A stretch of DNA of 64,000 bases from Chitinophagales bacterium (GCA_020636645.1 JACJXO010000004.1:124001-188000); one strand, 5' to 3'; positions 34,069 through 42,595 are shown, counted from the stretch's first letter. Numbers and translations are program-made. The notes: generated by a model not told the origin, from the sequence alone.

Positions 34069-34878
34069 TTAGATTAGTTGTTTGTTTTGAAGCTTTACCT
34101 GACACTCAAAGGCAAAAGGTGTGACTTTGCCTAGTGATTGGTGTGGTTTTTCTTGATTATACATTCTTACAGCTTTTGCAAGATATGATTTAAGTTGACC
34201 ATAGCTGGTAGGATTATAGGGTTTTATATAGTTATTCTTGATCGTGCCGTTTAATCTTTCTGCGTGCGGGTTCTCATAGGCTGTTTTCCCCATACTGTTT
34301 AGAAAGCGCCCTTTTGTTAATGTTAGAAAGGCTTTTGAGTAGTATTGTCCGCCTCCATCAGAGTGGAGAATAGGTGTCTGATGTTTGTATACATGCCTCA
34401 TTGCCATCTTAAGTGCCGGAATGGTTGTGTGTTCGCACTTCAGAGTTTGGCTGGCTGCATACCCTTTTATCACCCTGGAGTACAGATCCATGATCAAGGT
34501 CAGGTAATAGAATCTGGAGCCTAGTTCATAGTATGTAATATCACTGACCCATACCTGGTTGACATCTGTCAACTGCAGCTCGTTTATCAGATTATCAAAT
34601 CGTACCACTCCGCTGCTGTCAGTTGTACGGCGCCAGTTTTTCTGAGGGTGCACTGAATAACCGTTTTCCTGATACCAGATCAGAAATTTGTCTCGTCCCA
34701 TGTGCTCAGGGCACAGACGTGTATACAGGGATTTGGCGCCCATTCTTGGATGATCCCGACGCACTGCATCCACCATATACCTTAATGACTGGGTAGCCTG
34801 CCATTCCGCTTCTGCCTTTTGCAGGCGCTGGTAGACATTTTGTCTGCTCGTGCCTATGGCTCTGCAAAACTGACTCAT
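34069..34878 (-). CDS. IS3-family transposase OrfB (DDE integrase core)
   Basis: 269 residues. An N-terminal HTH_21-like helical part (CRAIGTSRQNVYQRLQ, DHPRMGAKSLYTRL) precedes the rve-type catalytic core. The DDE residues are visible: first Asp in VWVSDITYY, second in LHSDGGGQYY, Glu in NPHAERLNGTIKNNY. The family cuts and joins DNA ends via a circular intermediate. The reading frame is complete with no disruption, so the element may still be active. It also stays open upstream of the ATG to the A9 run in orfA, which allows an OrfAB fusion. Confidence 0.95.
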   Translation of the reverse strand: MSQFCRAIGTSRQNVYQRLQKAEAEWQATQSLRYMVDAVRRDHPRMGAKSLYTRLCPEHMGRDKFLIWYQENGYSVHPQKNWRRTTDSSGVVRFDNLINELQLTDVNQVWVSDITYYELGSRFYYLTLIMDLYSRVIKGYAASQTLKCEHTTIPALKMAMRHVYKHQTPILHSDGGGQYYSKAFLTLTKGRFLNSMGKTAYENPHAERLNGTIKNNYIKPYNPTSYGQLKSYLAKAVRMYNQEKPHQSLGKVTPFAFECQVKLQNKQLI

Positions 34879-35300
34879 TGTCCAACAGTATTGGTCTTGT
34901 CTGGAGATAAACCATCTGACAGTTTCGACCCAAGTTTTTTTTTAATATCGACCTGGTATTGCTCTTCCGCCAGATCGATCATCTTGTCCTTAAACTCAAG
35001 TTCTATCTGTTTTTGGCCAATGATGCGTTCTAATTCCCGAATGCGGGCCTGAAGCGCATCTATTTTGCTGCTATCGCTCATAGGCTCTACTATTAACCGG
35101 GCTTTTCGCCCGTTGTTTACCGAGTATTTATCTAACCACTTGTAAACAGCTGTTCTTGAAACCCCATGCTGTCGACTCACCTGGTTAACAGTCGTTAATT
35201 TACATTCTATTTCTTTCACCTTATCCTGCTTAAAGGACTCTGAAAAGTGACGTGACTGTTGACGATGCCACTGAGGGCGTGTTCCTTTGGTTTGACTCAT
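34875..35300 (-). CDS. IS3-family transposase OrfA (helix-turn-helix)
   Basis: 141 residues. The N-terminal domain has an HTH (CKLTTVNQVSRQHGVSRTAV, YKWLDKY) for binding the inverted repeats, then a leucine-zipper-like coil (IDALQARIRELERIIGQKQI, ELEFKDKMIDLAEEQY) for multimerisation. Complete frame. It ends ATGA-overlapped with orfB and contains a run of nine A near its 3' end. Confidence 0.92.
   Translation of the reverse strand: MSQTKGTRPQWHRQQSRHFSESFKQDKVKEIECKLTTVNQVSRQHGVSRTAVYKWLDKYSVNNGRKARLIVEPMSDSSKIDALQARIRELERIIGQKQIELEFKDKMIDLAEEQYQVDIKKKLGSKLSDGLSPDKTNTVGQ
34935..34943 (-). other. Candidate programmed -1 frameshift site (A9)
   Basis: On the coding strand ATT AAA AAA AAA CTT in orfA. 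Slipping back one base enters the orfB frame, which has no stop from here to the orfB ATG, giving a fused OrfAB protein through residues TWVETVRWFISRQDQYCW. This is the usual way IS3 elements make active transposase. Confidence 0.6.
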
Positions 35301-35439
35301 TCTTTTAAGTTTGTTAACCTAAAATCTTGTCAACCTATTTCAGTACCCGACACAAGGCGGAGGTCGGAATATGTGAGCAGTGAACCCTGTCGGAGGCAGG
35401 GAGTGAGTTGTGAGGAGCGTAAGTGGGAGTTTGAGGTGG

Positions 35440-35470
35440 TATTGTCAGTTGGCAGTTAATACAAGGCGGA
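35440..35470. repeat. Intact copy of the IS target repeat
   Basis: The 25 bases 35446-35470 (CAGTTGGCAGTTAATACAAG and five more) equal the left IS flank (34014-34032) joined to the right flank (35356-35361) with one CAA removed. The rest of the gap 35353-35575 holds purine-rich GTGAG repeats and a GC-rich hairpin region; no gene seen. Confidence 0.8.
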
Positions 35471-35575
35471 ATACGGAATGGTGATGTGTAAAAGAGAAAA
35501 TAGCGGAGTGAGTACCTGTTTGAGTGGAGAGTGACTTGCCAACTGAGAACCGCCCCCGCAGGGGTTAACTGCCAA

Positions 35576-36457
35576 CTAGTTCCTTTTATCATACCCCAAC
35601 CCCAGCTTGTTGCGCAGGGTATCGAGGAAGTTGGTTTCGTGGAGGCGGAGGAGGGTGATCTCGAAGTGTTCTTTGCGCACTGCCAGCTGCACGTTGCTGC
35701 CGATGGTCTCGTGGCGGCTGTCAAGCGATGCCAGGAATTTCTCGCTGCGCCCTTCAATCTCGAAGCTGATGACTGAATCGTCGCCCACCACGATGGGGCG
35801 AATATTGAGGTTGTGCGGAGCGATGGGGGTGATGACAAAATTGGCGGAAGTAGGGAAGATGATGGGGCCGCCGCAGCTCAGGGAATAACCGGTGGATCCG
35901 GTCGGGGTACTCACCATGAGTCCGTCAGCCCAGTAGCTCATCATGAACTCGCCGTTGATATAAACGTGGATGGTGATCATGGCCGATGAATCCTTTTTGT
36001 GGATGGTGAATTCATTCAGCCCGTATGGATGCCCGTCAAACAGGGGCACGTTCGCATCCACGTGGATCAATGTGCGGGGATCAGGTGTATAGCTGCGACG
36101 TTCCAGCGCATCGATGCAGGCACGGATCTCATCCTTGCTGATGCTGGCCAGAAAACCCAGCCGGCCGATATTGATTCCCAGAACAGGAATATTGCTGTCT
36201 TTGATCAGGGTGACCGTATCCAGCAGCGTACCATCGCCGCCCAGGCTGAGCATGTAGTCTGTATCCTGCAATGCCTTCTGATCTGAGGCACTAAACAGTG
36301 CAGGCTTCTCAGAAAATTTGATGTTGTTGATCAGGTGCGGGTAATAAGCCTCGTAGATATGGAAGTCAATACCCCGCTGCTGCATGAGGTCAAATAACTC
36401 CTGCACATAGGGGATGGCTTCCTTGTGGATCAACCTACCATAGACTGCAATTTTCAT
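35576..36457 (-). CDS. nadK: NAD kinase
   Basis: 293 residues. Key motifs: LGGDGTLLD (GGDGT at 73-77), GINIGRLGFLA, LNEFTIHKKDSSAMI (NE), and STPTGSTGYSLSCGGP. NadK makes NADP from NAD and ATP in the cytoplasm. It begins 23 bases inside the end of the Omp85-like gene and is followed by the IS element, so its normal downstream partner (the DUF6089 gene) has been moved 1.5 kb away. Confidence 0.96.
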   Translation of the reverse strand: MKIAVYGRLIHKEAIPYVQELFDLMQQRGIDFHIYEAYYPHLINNIKFSEKPALFSASDQKALQDTDYMLSLGGDGTLLDTVTLIKDSNIPVLGINIGRLGFLASISKDEIRACIDALERRSYTPDPRTLIHVDANVPLFDGHPYGLNEFTIHKKDSSAMITIHVYINGEFMMSYWADGLMVSTPTGSTGYSLSCGGPIIFPTSANFVITPIAPHNLNIRPIVVGDDSVISFEIEGRSEKFLASLDSRHETIGSNVQLAVRKEHFEITLLRLHETNFLDTLRNKLGLGYDKRN

Positions 36458-37874
36458 AGGTATTGAGGTCTAGTCCGAGGTGTAAATATAGCCCGAATTC
36501 TCCCAGGGCATTGACGGCACCTTCAAAGCGGAACACCCAGTCGTAATAGGTGGTGATGTCCATCCCGATGCCGGCAGAATACAGGAGTGTGTTGCGCAGG
36601 GTGTTGGTACTGGTGAAGACATCGTCAGACACATAACCGGCATCGGCAAAGACCTTGGGATAGACCTGTACCGGAATGGTACCGAACTGCGAGTTCCGGA
36701 ATATGGGCGAATGCAGGGTCTTGTCTATCGCTTTCACCCGAAGGTTGCTCCGAAACAGGCCGATGCCCTGACCATCCACTACATAGTATTCATAACCCCG
36801 CACGAAATTCTCACAGTAACCCAGGCTTTCGGTCAGAAAGTAGGGATATTCTGCCGAGAGATTCTGGCTGCCATACAACATGGCCGCCGCATACCACTTA
36901 CCGGTCAGGTGTCGGTAGATGTTCCATTGTCCGCTCACGAATATCTGATCGGCAGTGTTGTTATCCGGATCATCAGAACGAAAGAAGCCAAAGCCTCTTT
37001 TCTGCAGGATGGCCCGCAGGTAATTGCCTTCCAGCGGGTAGCTTCTGTTGTCCACCCGGTTGCTGATGAAAGTATAACCCAGGGTCATGAATTGCAGTCG
37101 GTGGGCTCCGTTGCCCAGGTATTCCGGGTTCAGGCTGTCCATGGCACCTGATACACGTGTGTCGTTGTATTTGATCTCTACCGTATGCAGTTCATAAGGA
37201 CCTTGCCGGTGACGCACATAGGTGCCCAGCTTGATGCGTTTGCGAAGAAAATCTTCTGTTTCCATGAACACCTGCTGATCGTATTGAGTATTCACATATA
37301 TCTGTCTGTTTGCTGCATACATGGCAAACAAGCCCCATCCTGTTTCAGAATCTTTAGACAGAAATGGTCTTTCATATTCCAGTTCCATCTTCTGACTAAA
37401 GCCGAAGATGGCACGCACATTCAGGCGATCTGCATGTCCGGTCAGGTTGTAGTGCACCATGTCCAGTCCGTATTCCAGGCGACTCAGGTCGTGGTTCTGC
37501 TCAAACCACCAGTAGTTGATGTTTCGGTCTGCTATATCGATCCAGGGTGCAGGGAAAAGGAACCATCGTTCATCCACCTGCACCTGAATGGTAGCCTGTC
37601 TGTCAGTGTTGTTGAACAGGGTACAATCAGCCTTGAGGAAAAGACCTGTATTCAGGATGTTCTCCTTCGACCGTTCCAGTAAACTATCGACCGAAGAGGC
37701 AGTGATGGTATCGCCCGGATGCAGGAGCATCTGTTTGGTGATGATATAGGCTTTGGTGTGGTCATTGCCGCTTACCACAATGGTATCGACCACCAGTAAA
37801 TCTTCATTCTGTGACCATCCCCGCAAGGGAAGACACAGCACGCAGATCATAGTAACGAACAACCATTTCGGCAC
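36435..37874 (-). CDS. Omp85-superfamily outer-membrane protein with a single POTRA domain
   Basis: 479 residues. Signal peptide (FVTMICVLCLPLRGWSQ), one POTRA-like domain (~25-105: VVDTIVVSGNDHTKAYIITK, LLERSKENILNTGLF) and a barrel of the BamA/TamA (surface antigen D15) type with the L6 motif VRGYEYY and a final strand LGLYLHLGLDLNTYE. Shorter than BamA, so not the main assembly factor; possibly a partner or small-substrate insertase. It starts one base after the CBS gene ends and overlaps nadK by 23 bases. Confidence 0.82.
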   Translation of the reverse strand: MPKWLFVTMICVLCLPLRGWSQNEDLLVVDTIVVSGNDHTKAYIITKQMLLHPGDTITASSVDSLLERSKENILNTGLFLKADCTLFNNTDRQATIQVQVDERWFLFPAPWIDIADRNINYWWFEQNHDLSRLEYGLDMVHYNLTGHADRLNVRAIFGFSQKMELEYERPFLSKDSETGWGLFAMYAANRQIYVNTQYDQQVFMETEDFLRKRIKLGTYVRHRQGPYELHTVEIKYNDTRVSGAMDSLNPEYLGNGAHRLQFMTLGYTFISNRVDNRSYPLEGNYLRAILQKRGFGFFRSDDPDNNTADQIFVSGQWNIYRHLTGKWYAAAMLYGSQNLSAEYPYFLTESLGYCENFVRGYEYYVVDGQGIGLFRSNLRVKAIDKTLHSPIFRNSQFGTIPVQVYPKVFADAGYVSDDVFTSTNTLRNTLLYSAGIGMDITTYYDWVFRFEGAVNALGEFGLYLHLGLDLNTYENCSLW

Positions 37875-37875
37875 G

Positions 37876-38538
37876 TCAGATATTCAGGTAGTTCATCAAT
37901 GAATCAAAACGGTCTTTGTAGATCTCGCCGAGGTCGGTCTCTTCGAAATAGGCCTTCACTTCATATTCAAATCGCTCGAAAGTGGCGATGATATGCCGGA
38001 TATCGGTCTTGTCAACCTTGATGGTAACGGTGTGGCTGTCTTCGCCGTGCTGGTGTACAAAGCTGCTGAGAATGTGGGCATCATTGCTTTCTACGATGCG
38101 GGCAATATCACTCAGCACATAATCTTTTTTGTTGCCCAGTTCCAGCACGATGACACCACCTGCTCCGCTGATGGAGGTCATCGCAGCGAAGTGGTAGAGC
38201 AGGCTCTGCAGGGTGATCATACCCAGGTAGTGCATCTCTTCATCCACCACCGGAATGACCGGAGAGTTGAGTCCTGCAGCTACCCGCAGTACCTCAAAGA
38301 TGTGCTCACTGGCTTTGACATAAGGCTTGTAGAGGTTCTTCAGGTAGGCACCAAGTTTTTCGGTGGTATCGTTGAAGTCGAGTATGTCTTCTTCAGACAC
38401 CAGTCCGATGTACACCCGGTTGTCAACCAGCGGCAGGTGAGAGAGTTTGAACTCCATCATCCAGTCGATGGCCTTCTCACCGGTGTCGCTGCTTTTGAGC
38501 GGCGGAATATTTTCGGTGATGATGTCTTTGGCCAGCAC
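37876..38538 (-). CDS. CBS-pair protein
   Basis: 220 residues, cytoplasmic. Two CBS motifs (~1-55, MLAKDIITENIPPLKSSDTG with LPLVDNRVYIGLVSEEDILD; ~70-125, VIPVVDEEMHYLGMITLQSL), then an ACT-like alpha/beta part (GGVIVLELGNKKDYVLSDIA). CBS pairs sense adenine nucleotides or SAM. Proteins of this type commonly precede nadK in this phylum. One base separates it from the downstream gene and one from the hydrolase upstream. Confidence 0.85.
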   Translation of the reverse strand: MLAKDIITENIPPLKSSDTGEKAIDWMMEFKLSHLPLVDNRVYIGLVSEEDILDFNDTTEKLGAYLKNLYKPYVKASEHIFEVLRVAAGLNSPVIPVVDEEMHYLGMITLQSLLYHFAAMTSISGAGGVIVLELGNKKDYVLSDIARIVESNDAHILSSFVHQHGEDSHTVTIKVDKTDIRHIIATFERFEYEVKAYFEETDLGEIYKDRFDSLMNYLNI

Positions 38539-38539
38539 T

Positions 38540-39298
38540 TTATTTCAGTTGATCCAGAAATTCTCTTAAATAACGATTGAACTGCTCCGGTTGTTCCATC
38601 ATGGGAGCGTGTCCGCATTCGTCAATAAAAAGCAGTTTCGAATTCGGGATGAGTTTATGGAATTCTTCGCCTACAAAAGGAGGTGTGATGGTATCGTTAT
38701 TTCCCCAGATCAACAGTGTAGGAGCTGTGATGGAAGTGATCTCATCTGCCAGGTTCTCACGGATGGCGCTTTTGGCGGTAGCCAGCACACGGATCACCTT
38801 GTTGCGGTCATTAACGATGTCAAAGAGTTCATCCACCAACTCTTCTGTGGCATGTTTCGGGTTGTAAAAAGTGAGTTCAGCCTTGTTCTGTATATACTCC
38901 CGATCACCCCTTTTAGGATAGGAATCACCCATTGCACTTTCAAACAATCCGGAGCTGCCTGTCAGGGTGATGGAGCTGATCTTGTCTTTGTTATCAAGAG
39001 CATACAGCAGTGCAATATGACCACCCAGTGAGTTGCCCAGTACATGCACCTTGTCATAACCCCGGAAGGCTACAAAACGCTCTACATACTGCACGAATCC
39101 TCGCACAGTGGTCTCTTCAATGGGCAGTTCATACAAGGGTAATATTGGAATGACCACCTTGTAGGAATCCTTGAATGCTTCGATGATGTCGTAGAAATTA
39201 CTCAGGGCGCCGAAGAGTCCGTGCAACAGCATCAGAACCTCGCCCTCACCTTCTTCCACGTAACGGAAACCGTTCTCCTCTGTAAATGTATGCTCCAT
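38540..39298 (-). CDS. Alpha/beta hydrolase
   Basis: 252 residues. Oxyanion block LLHGLFGALSNF, nucleophile elbow GNSLGG (serine at ~92), acid in IWGNNDTITPP and histidine in DECGHAPMMEQPEQFN, so the triad is complete. No signal peptide. Substrate unknown. It is the first gene of the hydrolase-CBS-Omp85-nadK run and has a TATATTTG element 18 bases upstream. Confidence 0.9.
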   Translation of the reverse strand: MEHTFTEENGFRYVEEGEGEVLMLLHGLFGALSNFYDIIEAFKDSYKVVIPILPLYELPIEETTVRGFVQYVERFVAFRGYDKVHVLGNSLGGHIALLYALDNKDKISSITLTGSSGLFESAMGDSYPKRGDREYIQNKAELTFYNPKHATEELVDELFDIVNDRNKVIRVLATAKSAIRENLADEITSITAPTLLIWGNNDTITPPFVGEEFHKLIPNSKLLFIDECGHAPMMEQPEQFNRYLREFLDQLK

Positions 39299-39316
39299 AG
39301 CCTTCAGGGTCGGTTA

Positions 39317-39324
39317 CAAATATA
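39317..39324 (-). promoter_or_regulatory. -7 promoter element of the hydrolase-CBS-Omp85-nadK run (TATATTTG)
   Basis: Perfect match to TAnnTTTG, 18 bases before the hydrolase ATG. No clear TTG at the right distance. Confidence 0.5.
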
Positions 39325-39345
39325 AACCTTTTGATTGCCTTAGTA

Positions 39346-39909
39346 TCAGCGGTACAAGTTACGCCAGTTGTGCAGCAGTGTCAGTCCGTCAGGTGTGAGG
39401 ATGCTCTCCGGATGGAACTGCACACCCCAAAGGGGAAGCTCCCTGTGCCGCAGTGCCATTGGTTCCGCACGATCTGTCACGGCAGTGATCTCCAGTTGAG
39501 CGGGCACATCAGCAATATTCAGGCTGTGGTATCGCATAACCTGCATGGTGTCAGGAAGTCCGGCAAACAGATCCTGCCCGGAGTGGCTGATCATGCTTGT
39601 TTTGCCATGAACAGGTACAGGTGAACGTTCCAGCCTTGCTCCGAAATACATACCAATTGCCTGGTAGCCGAGACAGACCCCAAGCATGGGAACGGATGCA
39701 TGAAACCGATCGATCACCTGCATGGTGATGCCTGCCTGCAGGGGTGTTTCCGGTCCGGGACTGATCACGATGGCTTCCGGTTGCAAAGCCCCGATCTCAT
39801 TCAGTGTGATGGCATCATTCCGATGTATGGTTACATCTGCGCCGGTCTGACAGAGATGGTCGTACAGGTTCCAGGTAAAGCTGTCATAATTATCGAGCAG
39901 CAGGATCAT
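39346..39909 (-). CDS. Glutamine amidotransferase of anthranilate/aminodeoxychorismate synthase
   Basis: 187 residues of a class I glutamine amidotransferase: DNYDSFTWNLYDHL, VISPGPETP, nucleophile C79 in GVCLGYQAIG, and FHPES with the catalytic His and Glu. TrpG and PabA cannot be told apart here because neither trpE nor pabB is nearby. It supplies ammonia to chorismate for tryptophan or folate. ATGA overlap with cvpA. Confidence 0.9.
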   Translation of the reverse strand: MILLLDNYDSFTWNLYDHLCQTGADVTIHRNDAITLNEIGALQPEAIVISPGPETPLQAGITMQVIDRFHASVPMLGVCLGYQAIGMYFGARLERSPVPVHGKTSMISHSGQDLFAGLPDTMQVMRYHSLNIADVPAQLEITAVTDRAEPMALRHRELPLWGVQFHPESILTPDGLTLLHNWRNLYR

Positions 39910-40463
39910 ACTTCCATGGTTTCCGGAACCGGCAGGACGCCGTTCTGCTTATCGAACCAGTCCTGCATGTGCTCAAAGACATCGCGAACAAGAGGAACGG
40001 CATGCCCGATCAGATCCATTGCTGCGGGTGCAAAGCCCACCAGTGGTTCATAGACCTTTGAAGCAGTTTTCAGTTCTTCTGTGAACACACCCATATTATT
40101 GCCATACCAAAGGATACTGCTGTACACCAGGGTCCAGCTCAGCATCCACACGAAAGCACCTGCCAGCTTGTTCAGAAAGTTGAGTTGCAATGCCTGGAAA
40201 ACACCTTCTACCAAACGACCCAGCAGCCTGAAGACCAATCCAATGAGGAACATGGTTACCAGAAAAGAGATGAAGGGCATATAGTCTGCATGCAGATGGA
40301 ACCATTTTTCCAGATACGTTGCTGTGATATGGCTGCAGGATACTGCTGCCGCAATTCCCACCAGAACAGACAGCAACCAGAAGAGCGAAAAGATGAGCCC
40401 CCTGCTGTAGCCCCGGAACAAGGCCACCAGTAGTACTCCGGCATAGAAAACGTCCAGGATCAT
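39906..40463 (-). CDS. cvpA: CvpA-family membrane protein
   Basis: 185 residues with four transmembrane helices in the N-terminal 130 residues. The start MILDVFYAGVLLVALFRGYS with RGLIFSLFWLLS and later LNKLAGAFVWML matches the CvpA domain, linked elsewhere to colicin V export and envelope homeostasis. It overlaps both neighbours by four bases (yqeY and the amidotransferase), so the three form one operon. Confidence 0.87.
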   Translation of the reverse strand: MILDVFYAGVLLVALFRGYSRGLIFSLFWLLSVLVGIAAAVSCSHITATYLEKWFHLHADYMPFISFLVTMFLIGLVFRLLGRLVEGVFQALQLNFLNKLAGAFVWMLSWTLVYSSILWYGNNMGVFTEELKTASKVYEPLVGFAPAAMDLIGHAVPLVRDVFEHMQDWFDKQNGVLPVPETMEV

Positions 40464-40912
40464 CCTGCCAGCAGGTTGCGCACCATGGCAGAGATGGCCT
40501 TACCATCTGCTTTGCCGGCCAGTGACTTGGTTGCCACACCCATCACTTTACCCAGATCGCCGGGACCGGATGCGCCGGTTTCGGCGATGATCTTCTCCAG
40601 TGCTGTTTTCAATTCATCTTCGCTCATTTGAGCCGGAAGGTAGCGTTCAATTACAGCGATCTCTGCAGCTTCATCAGCGGCCAGATCAGCCCTGTTCTGG
40701 GCAGTGTAAATATCCAGGCTTTCCTTACGTTGTTTGACCAGTTTGGTCAGCAACTGCATTTCCTTTTCAGCACTGAGATCATCACTGGCACCTTTTTCGG
40801 TCTGGGCAAGCAGGATTGCTGATTTGATGCCACGCAAAGCACGCAGAGTAGCCTCTTCCTTGCTTTTCATAGCTTGTACAATGTCTTTATTGACGGTATC
40901 GAGCAGCGACAT
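40460..40912 (-). CDS. GatB/YqeY domain protein
   Basis: 150 residues of the all-helical YqeY fold, similar to the tRNA-binding tail of GatB. Seen: LLDTVNKDIVQAMKSKEEAT, LRALRGIKSAILLA, YLPAQMSEDELK and GDLGKVMGVATKSLAGKADG. Role is uncertain in the family. TACTTTTG promoter 20 bases upstream; ATGA overlap with cvpA. Confidence 0.93.
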   Translation of the reverse strand: MSLLDTVNKDIVQAMKSKEEATLRALRGIKSAILLAQTEKGASDDLSAEKEMQLLTKLVKQRKESLDIYTAQNRADLAADEAAEIAVIERYLPAQMSEDELKTALEKIIAETGASGPGDLGKVMGVATKSLAGKADGKAISAMVRNLLAG

Positions 40913-40932
40913 AGTTAGTGATTTGACTGGTT

Positions 40933-40940
40933 CAAAAGTA
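40933..40940 (-). promoter_or_regulatory. -7 promoter element of the yqeY-cvpA-amidotransferase operon (TACTTTTG)
   Basis: Perfect TAnnTTTG match 20 bases before the yqeY ATG. Confidence 0.55.
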
Positions 40941-40992
40941 GGAAGAAAAAAGGGCGGAATACGGAAGGGTAAGAAAGAATGGTTTGCCGGTA

Positions 40993-41439
40993 TTATTTCC
41001 CCTTGCGGCCGAAGGTGCGGATATAATCAACCAGGTTGGGATCTTCCAGTCCTTCCATATCACTGAGCTCCAGTTCCAGCGCACGGGTGCTGCGCAGTAT
41101 CTCAATGAGACTGATGACCAGACTGGCACTGAACAGGATCATGGCTGCAGCAAAACAGGCATTGGCCCAGCTCATATATTCTATGTAAATAAAATACATA
41201 CTTAGTAAGGCCAGGATGAAACTCAGCACCCCCAGGAACTGCATGCGCCTGACCAGTTTCAGTCGGAAACGCAGGTTGTTGATCTGTTCTTTCAGAAACG
41301 GGCTTGTTTCGTTTCTAAGGTACTTTTCATGCAGGTTTCGAACCACACTCGATAAGGCAAGAAAACGGTTGGTATAAGCCAGCATGATCAGGCTGATGGC
41401 CGGAAACAACAGGGCAGGTGTATTGATGGTGATGCTCAT
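40993..41439 (-). CDS. DUF2721 family membrane protein
   Basis: 148 residues with three hydrophobic helices. The blocks ITINTPALLFPAISLIMLAY, TNRFLALSSVVRNLH, INNLRFRLKLVRRMQFLGV and LELELSDME are those of DUF2721, whose function is unknown. Two bases after bshA, so probably on the same transcript. Confidence 0.85.
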   Translation of the reverse strand: MSITINTPALLFPAISLIMLAYTNRFLALSSVVRNLHEKYLRNETSPFLKEQINNLRFRLKLVRRMQFLGVLSFILALLSMYFIYIEYMSWANACFAAAMILFSASLVISLIEILRSTRALELELSDMEGLEDPNLVDYIRTFGRKGK

Positions 41440-41441
41440 AC

Positions 41442-42581
41442 TCAGGCGGTAGCAGATGCCTGTTCCAGCACCCGGATGTAGTAGGCCTCATAGAGCGGCA
41501 TGATCCTGTCAAGAGAGAAGCGCTGAGCTTGTTTGAAAGCCCTTTCCTTAAACGCTGCCAGGGTCTCTTCATTTTCCAGGATACGAATGGCATTGGCGGC
41601 CATATCATCTACATCGCCAACAGGACTTAGAAAGCCGGTTTCACCGTAAATATTGATCTCCGGAAGCCCTCCTGTATTGGAAGATATCACAGGCACCTGG
41701 CATGCCATAGCTTCCAAAGCTGCAAGCCCGAAGCTTTCTGTTTCAGACGGAAGGATGAAGAGGTCTGAGATGGCCAGCAGTTCTTCAATGGCATCCTGTT
41801 TTCCCAGAAAGTGAACATCATCCTGGTGGCAAACCTGTCTGCTCATCTTTTCGATGTTCTGGCGTTCCGGGCCATCACCCACCAGCAATAGTTTAGCGGG
41901 CATTTCCTGCCTGATCTTGCAAAACACCCGCACTACATCATCTACTCTTTTCACCTTTCGGAAGTTGGAGGTGTGCATGATGATCTTTTCGCCATTGCTT
42001 GCAATGACCTTGCGGAAATGGTCTTTATCCAGTTTTTTAAACCTACTGAAGTCAATAAAATTCGGAATGACCTCGATGTCTTTTCGGATATCGAAATGTT
42101 CGTATGTGGTGTCTTTGAGACTCTGAGAAACGGTAGTGATGCCATCACTCTTATTGATGGAAAAGGTGACCACCGGAACGAAGGTCTCATCTTTGCCCAC
42201 CAGGGTGATATCTGTTCCGTGCAGGGTGGTAATGAAGGGCAGATGGTACCCTTTTTCTTTCAGGATCTGTTTGGCCAGATAGGCTGCACTGGCATGCGGA
42301 ATGGCATAGTGTACATGCAGCAGTTCCAGTTGTTCGTACTCGGCAATATCAACGATCTTACTTGCCAGGGCGGTTTCATAAGGGGGATAATCGAACAGCG
42401 GATAGTTGCTGAAATTCACCTCATGGTAAAATATGTTCTCATGAAAGGAATCAAGACGAAATGGCTGCTTGTAGGTAATGAAATGCACCTGATGGCCTTT
42501 ATCTGCAAGGGCCTTGCCCAACTCTGTGGCCACTACGCCACTTCCACCATAGGTGGGATAACACACGATCCCGATCTTCAT
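41442..42581 (-). CDS. bshA: N-acetyl-alpha-D-glucosaminyl L-malate synthase (bacillithiol synthesis)
   Basis: 379 residues of a GT4 glycosyltransferase. The BshA-type start MKIGIVCYPTYGGSGVVATE, HVHYAIPHA, TTLHGTDITLVG, VIPNFIDFSRF and the donor site PSETESFGLAALEAMACQVP are all present. It joins GlcNAc to L-malate, the first step of bacillithiol, the low-molecular-weight thiol of Firmicutes and Bacteroidota. ATG 42581 is chosen over the TTG three codons up because the TAAGTTTG promoter ends 6 bases before it. bshB and bshC are not in the window. Confidence 0.95.
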   Translation of the reverse strand: MKIGIVCYPTYGGSGVVATELGKALADKGHQVHFITYKQPFRLDSFHENIFYHEVNFSNYPLFDYPPYETALASKIVDIAEYEQLELLHVHYAIPHASAAYLAKQILKEKGYHLPFITTLHGTDITLVGKDETFVPVVTFSINKSDGITTVSQSLKDTTYEHFDIRKDIEVIPNFIDFSRFKKLDKDHFRKVIASNGEKIIMHTSNFRKVKRVDDVVRVFCKIRQEMPAKLLLVGDGPERQNIEKMSRQVCHQDDVHFLGKQDAIEELLAISDLFILPSETESFGLAALEAMACQVPVISSNTGGLPEINIYGETGFLSPVGDVDDMAANAIRILENEETLAAFKERAFKQAQRFSLDRIMPLYEAYYIRVLEQASATA

Positions 42582-42587
42582 ACGCTG

Positions 42588-42595
42588 CAAACTTA
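42588..42595 (-). promoter_or_regulatory. -7 promoter element of bshA (TAAGTTTG)
   Basis: Perfect TAnnTTTG match ending 6 bases before the bshA ATG. Confidence 0.55.

Larger units (their letters stand above)
34033..35352 (-). mobile_element. Complete IS3-family insertion sequence (1,320 bp)
   Basis: Bounded by 25-bp imperfect inverted repeats, 34033-34057 and 35328-35352, starting TGT and sharing 19 of 25 bases including GGTTGACA. It is flanked by a 3-bp direct repeat CAA (34030-34032 and 35353-35355). Inside are orfA (helix-turn-helix) and orfB (DDE) on the minus strand, overlapping by ATGA, the standard IS3 layout. It lies between nadK and the DUF6089 gene. Confidence 0.93.
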
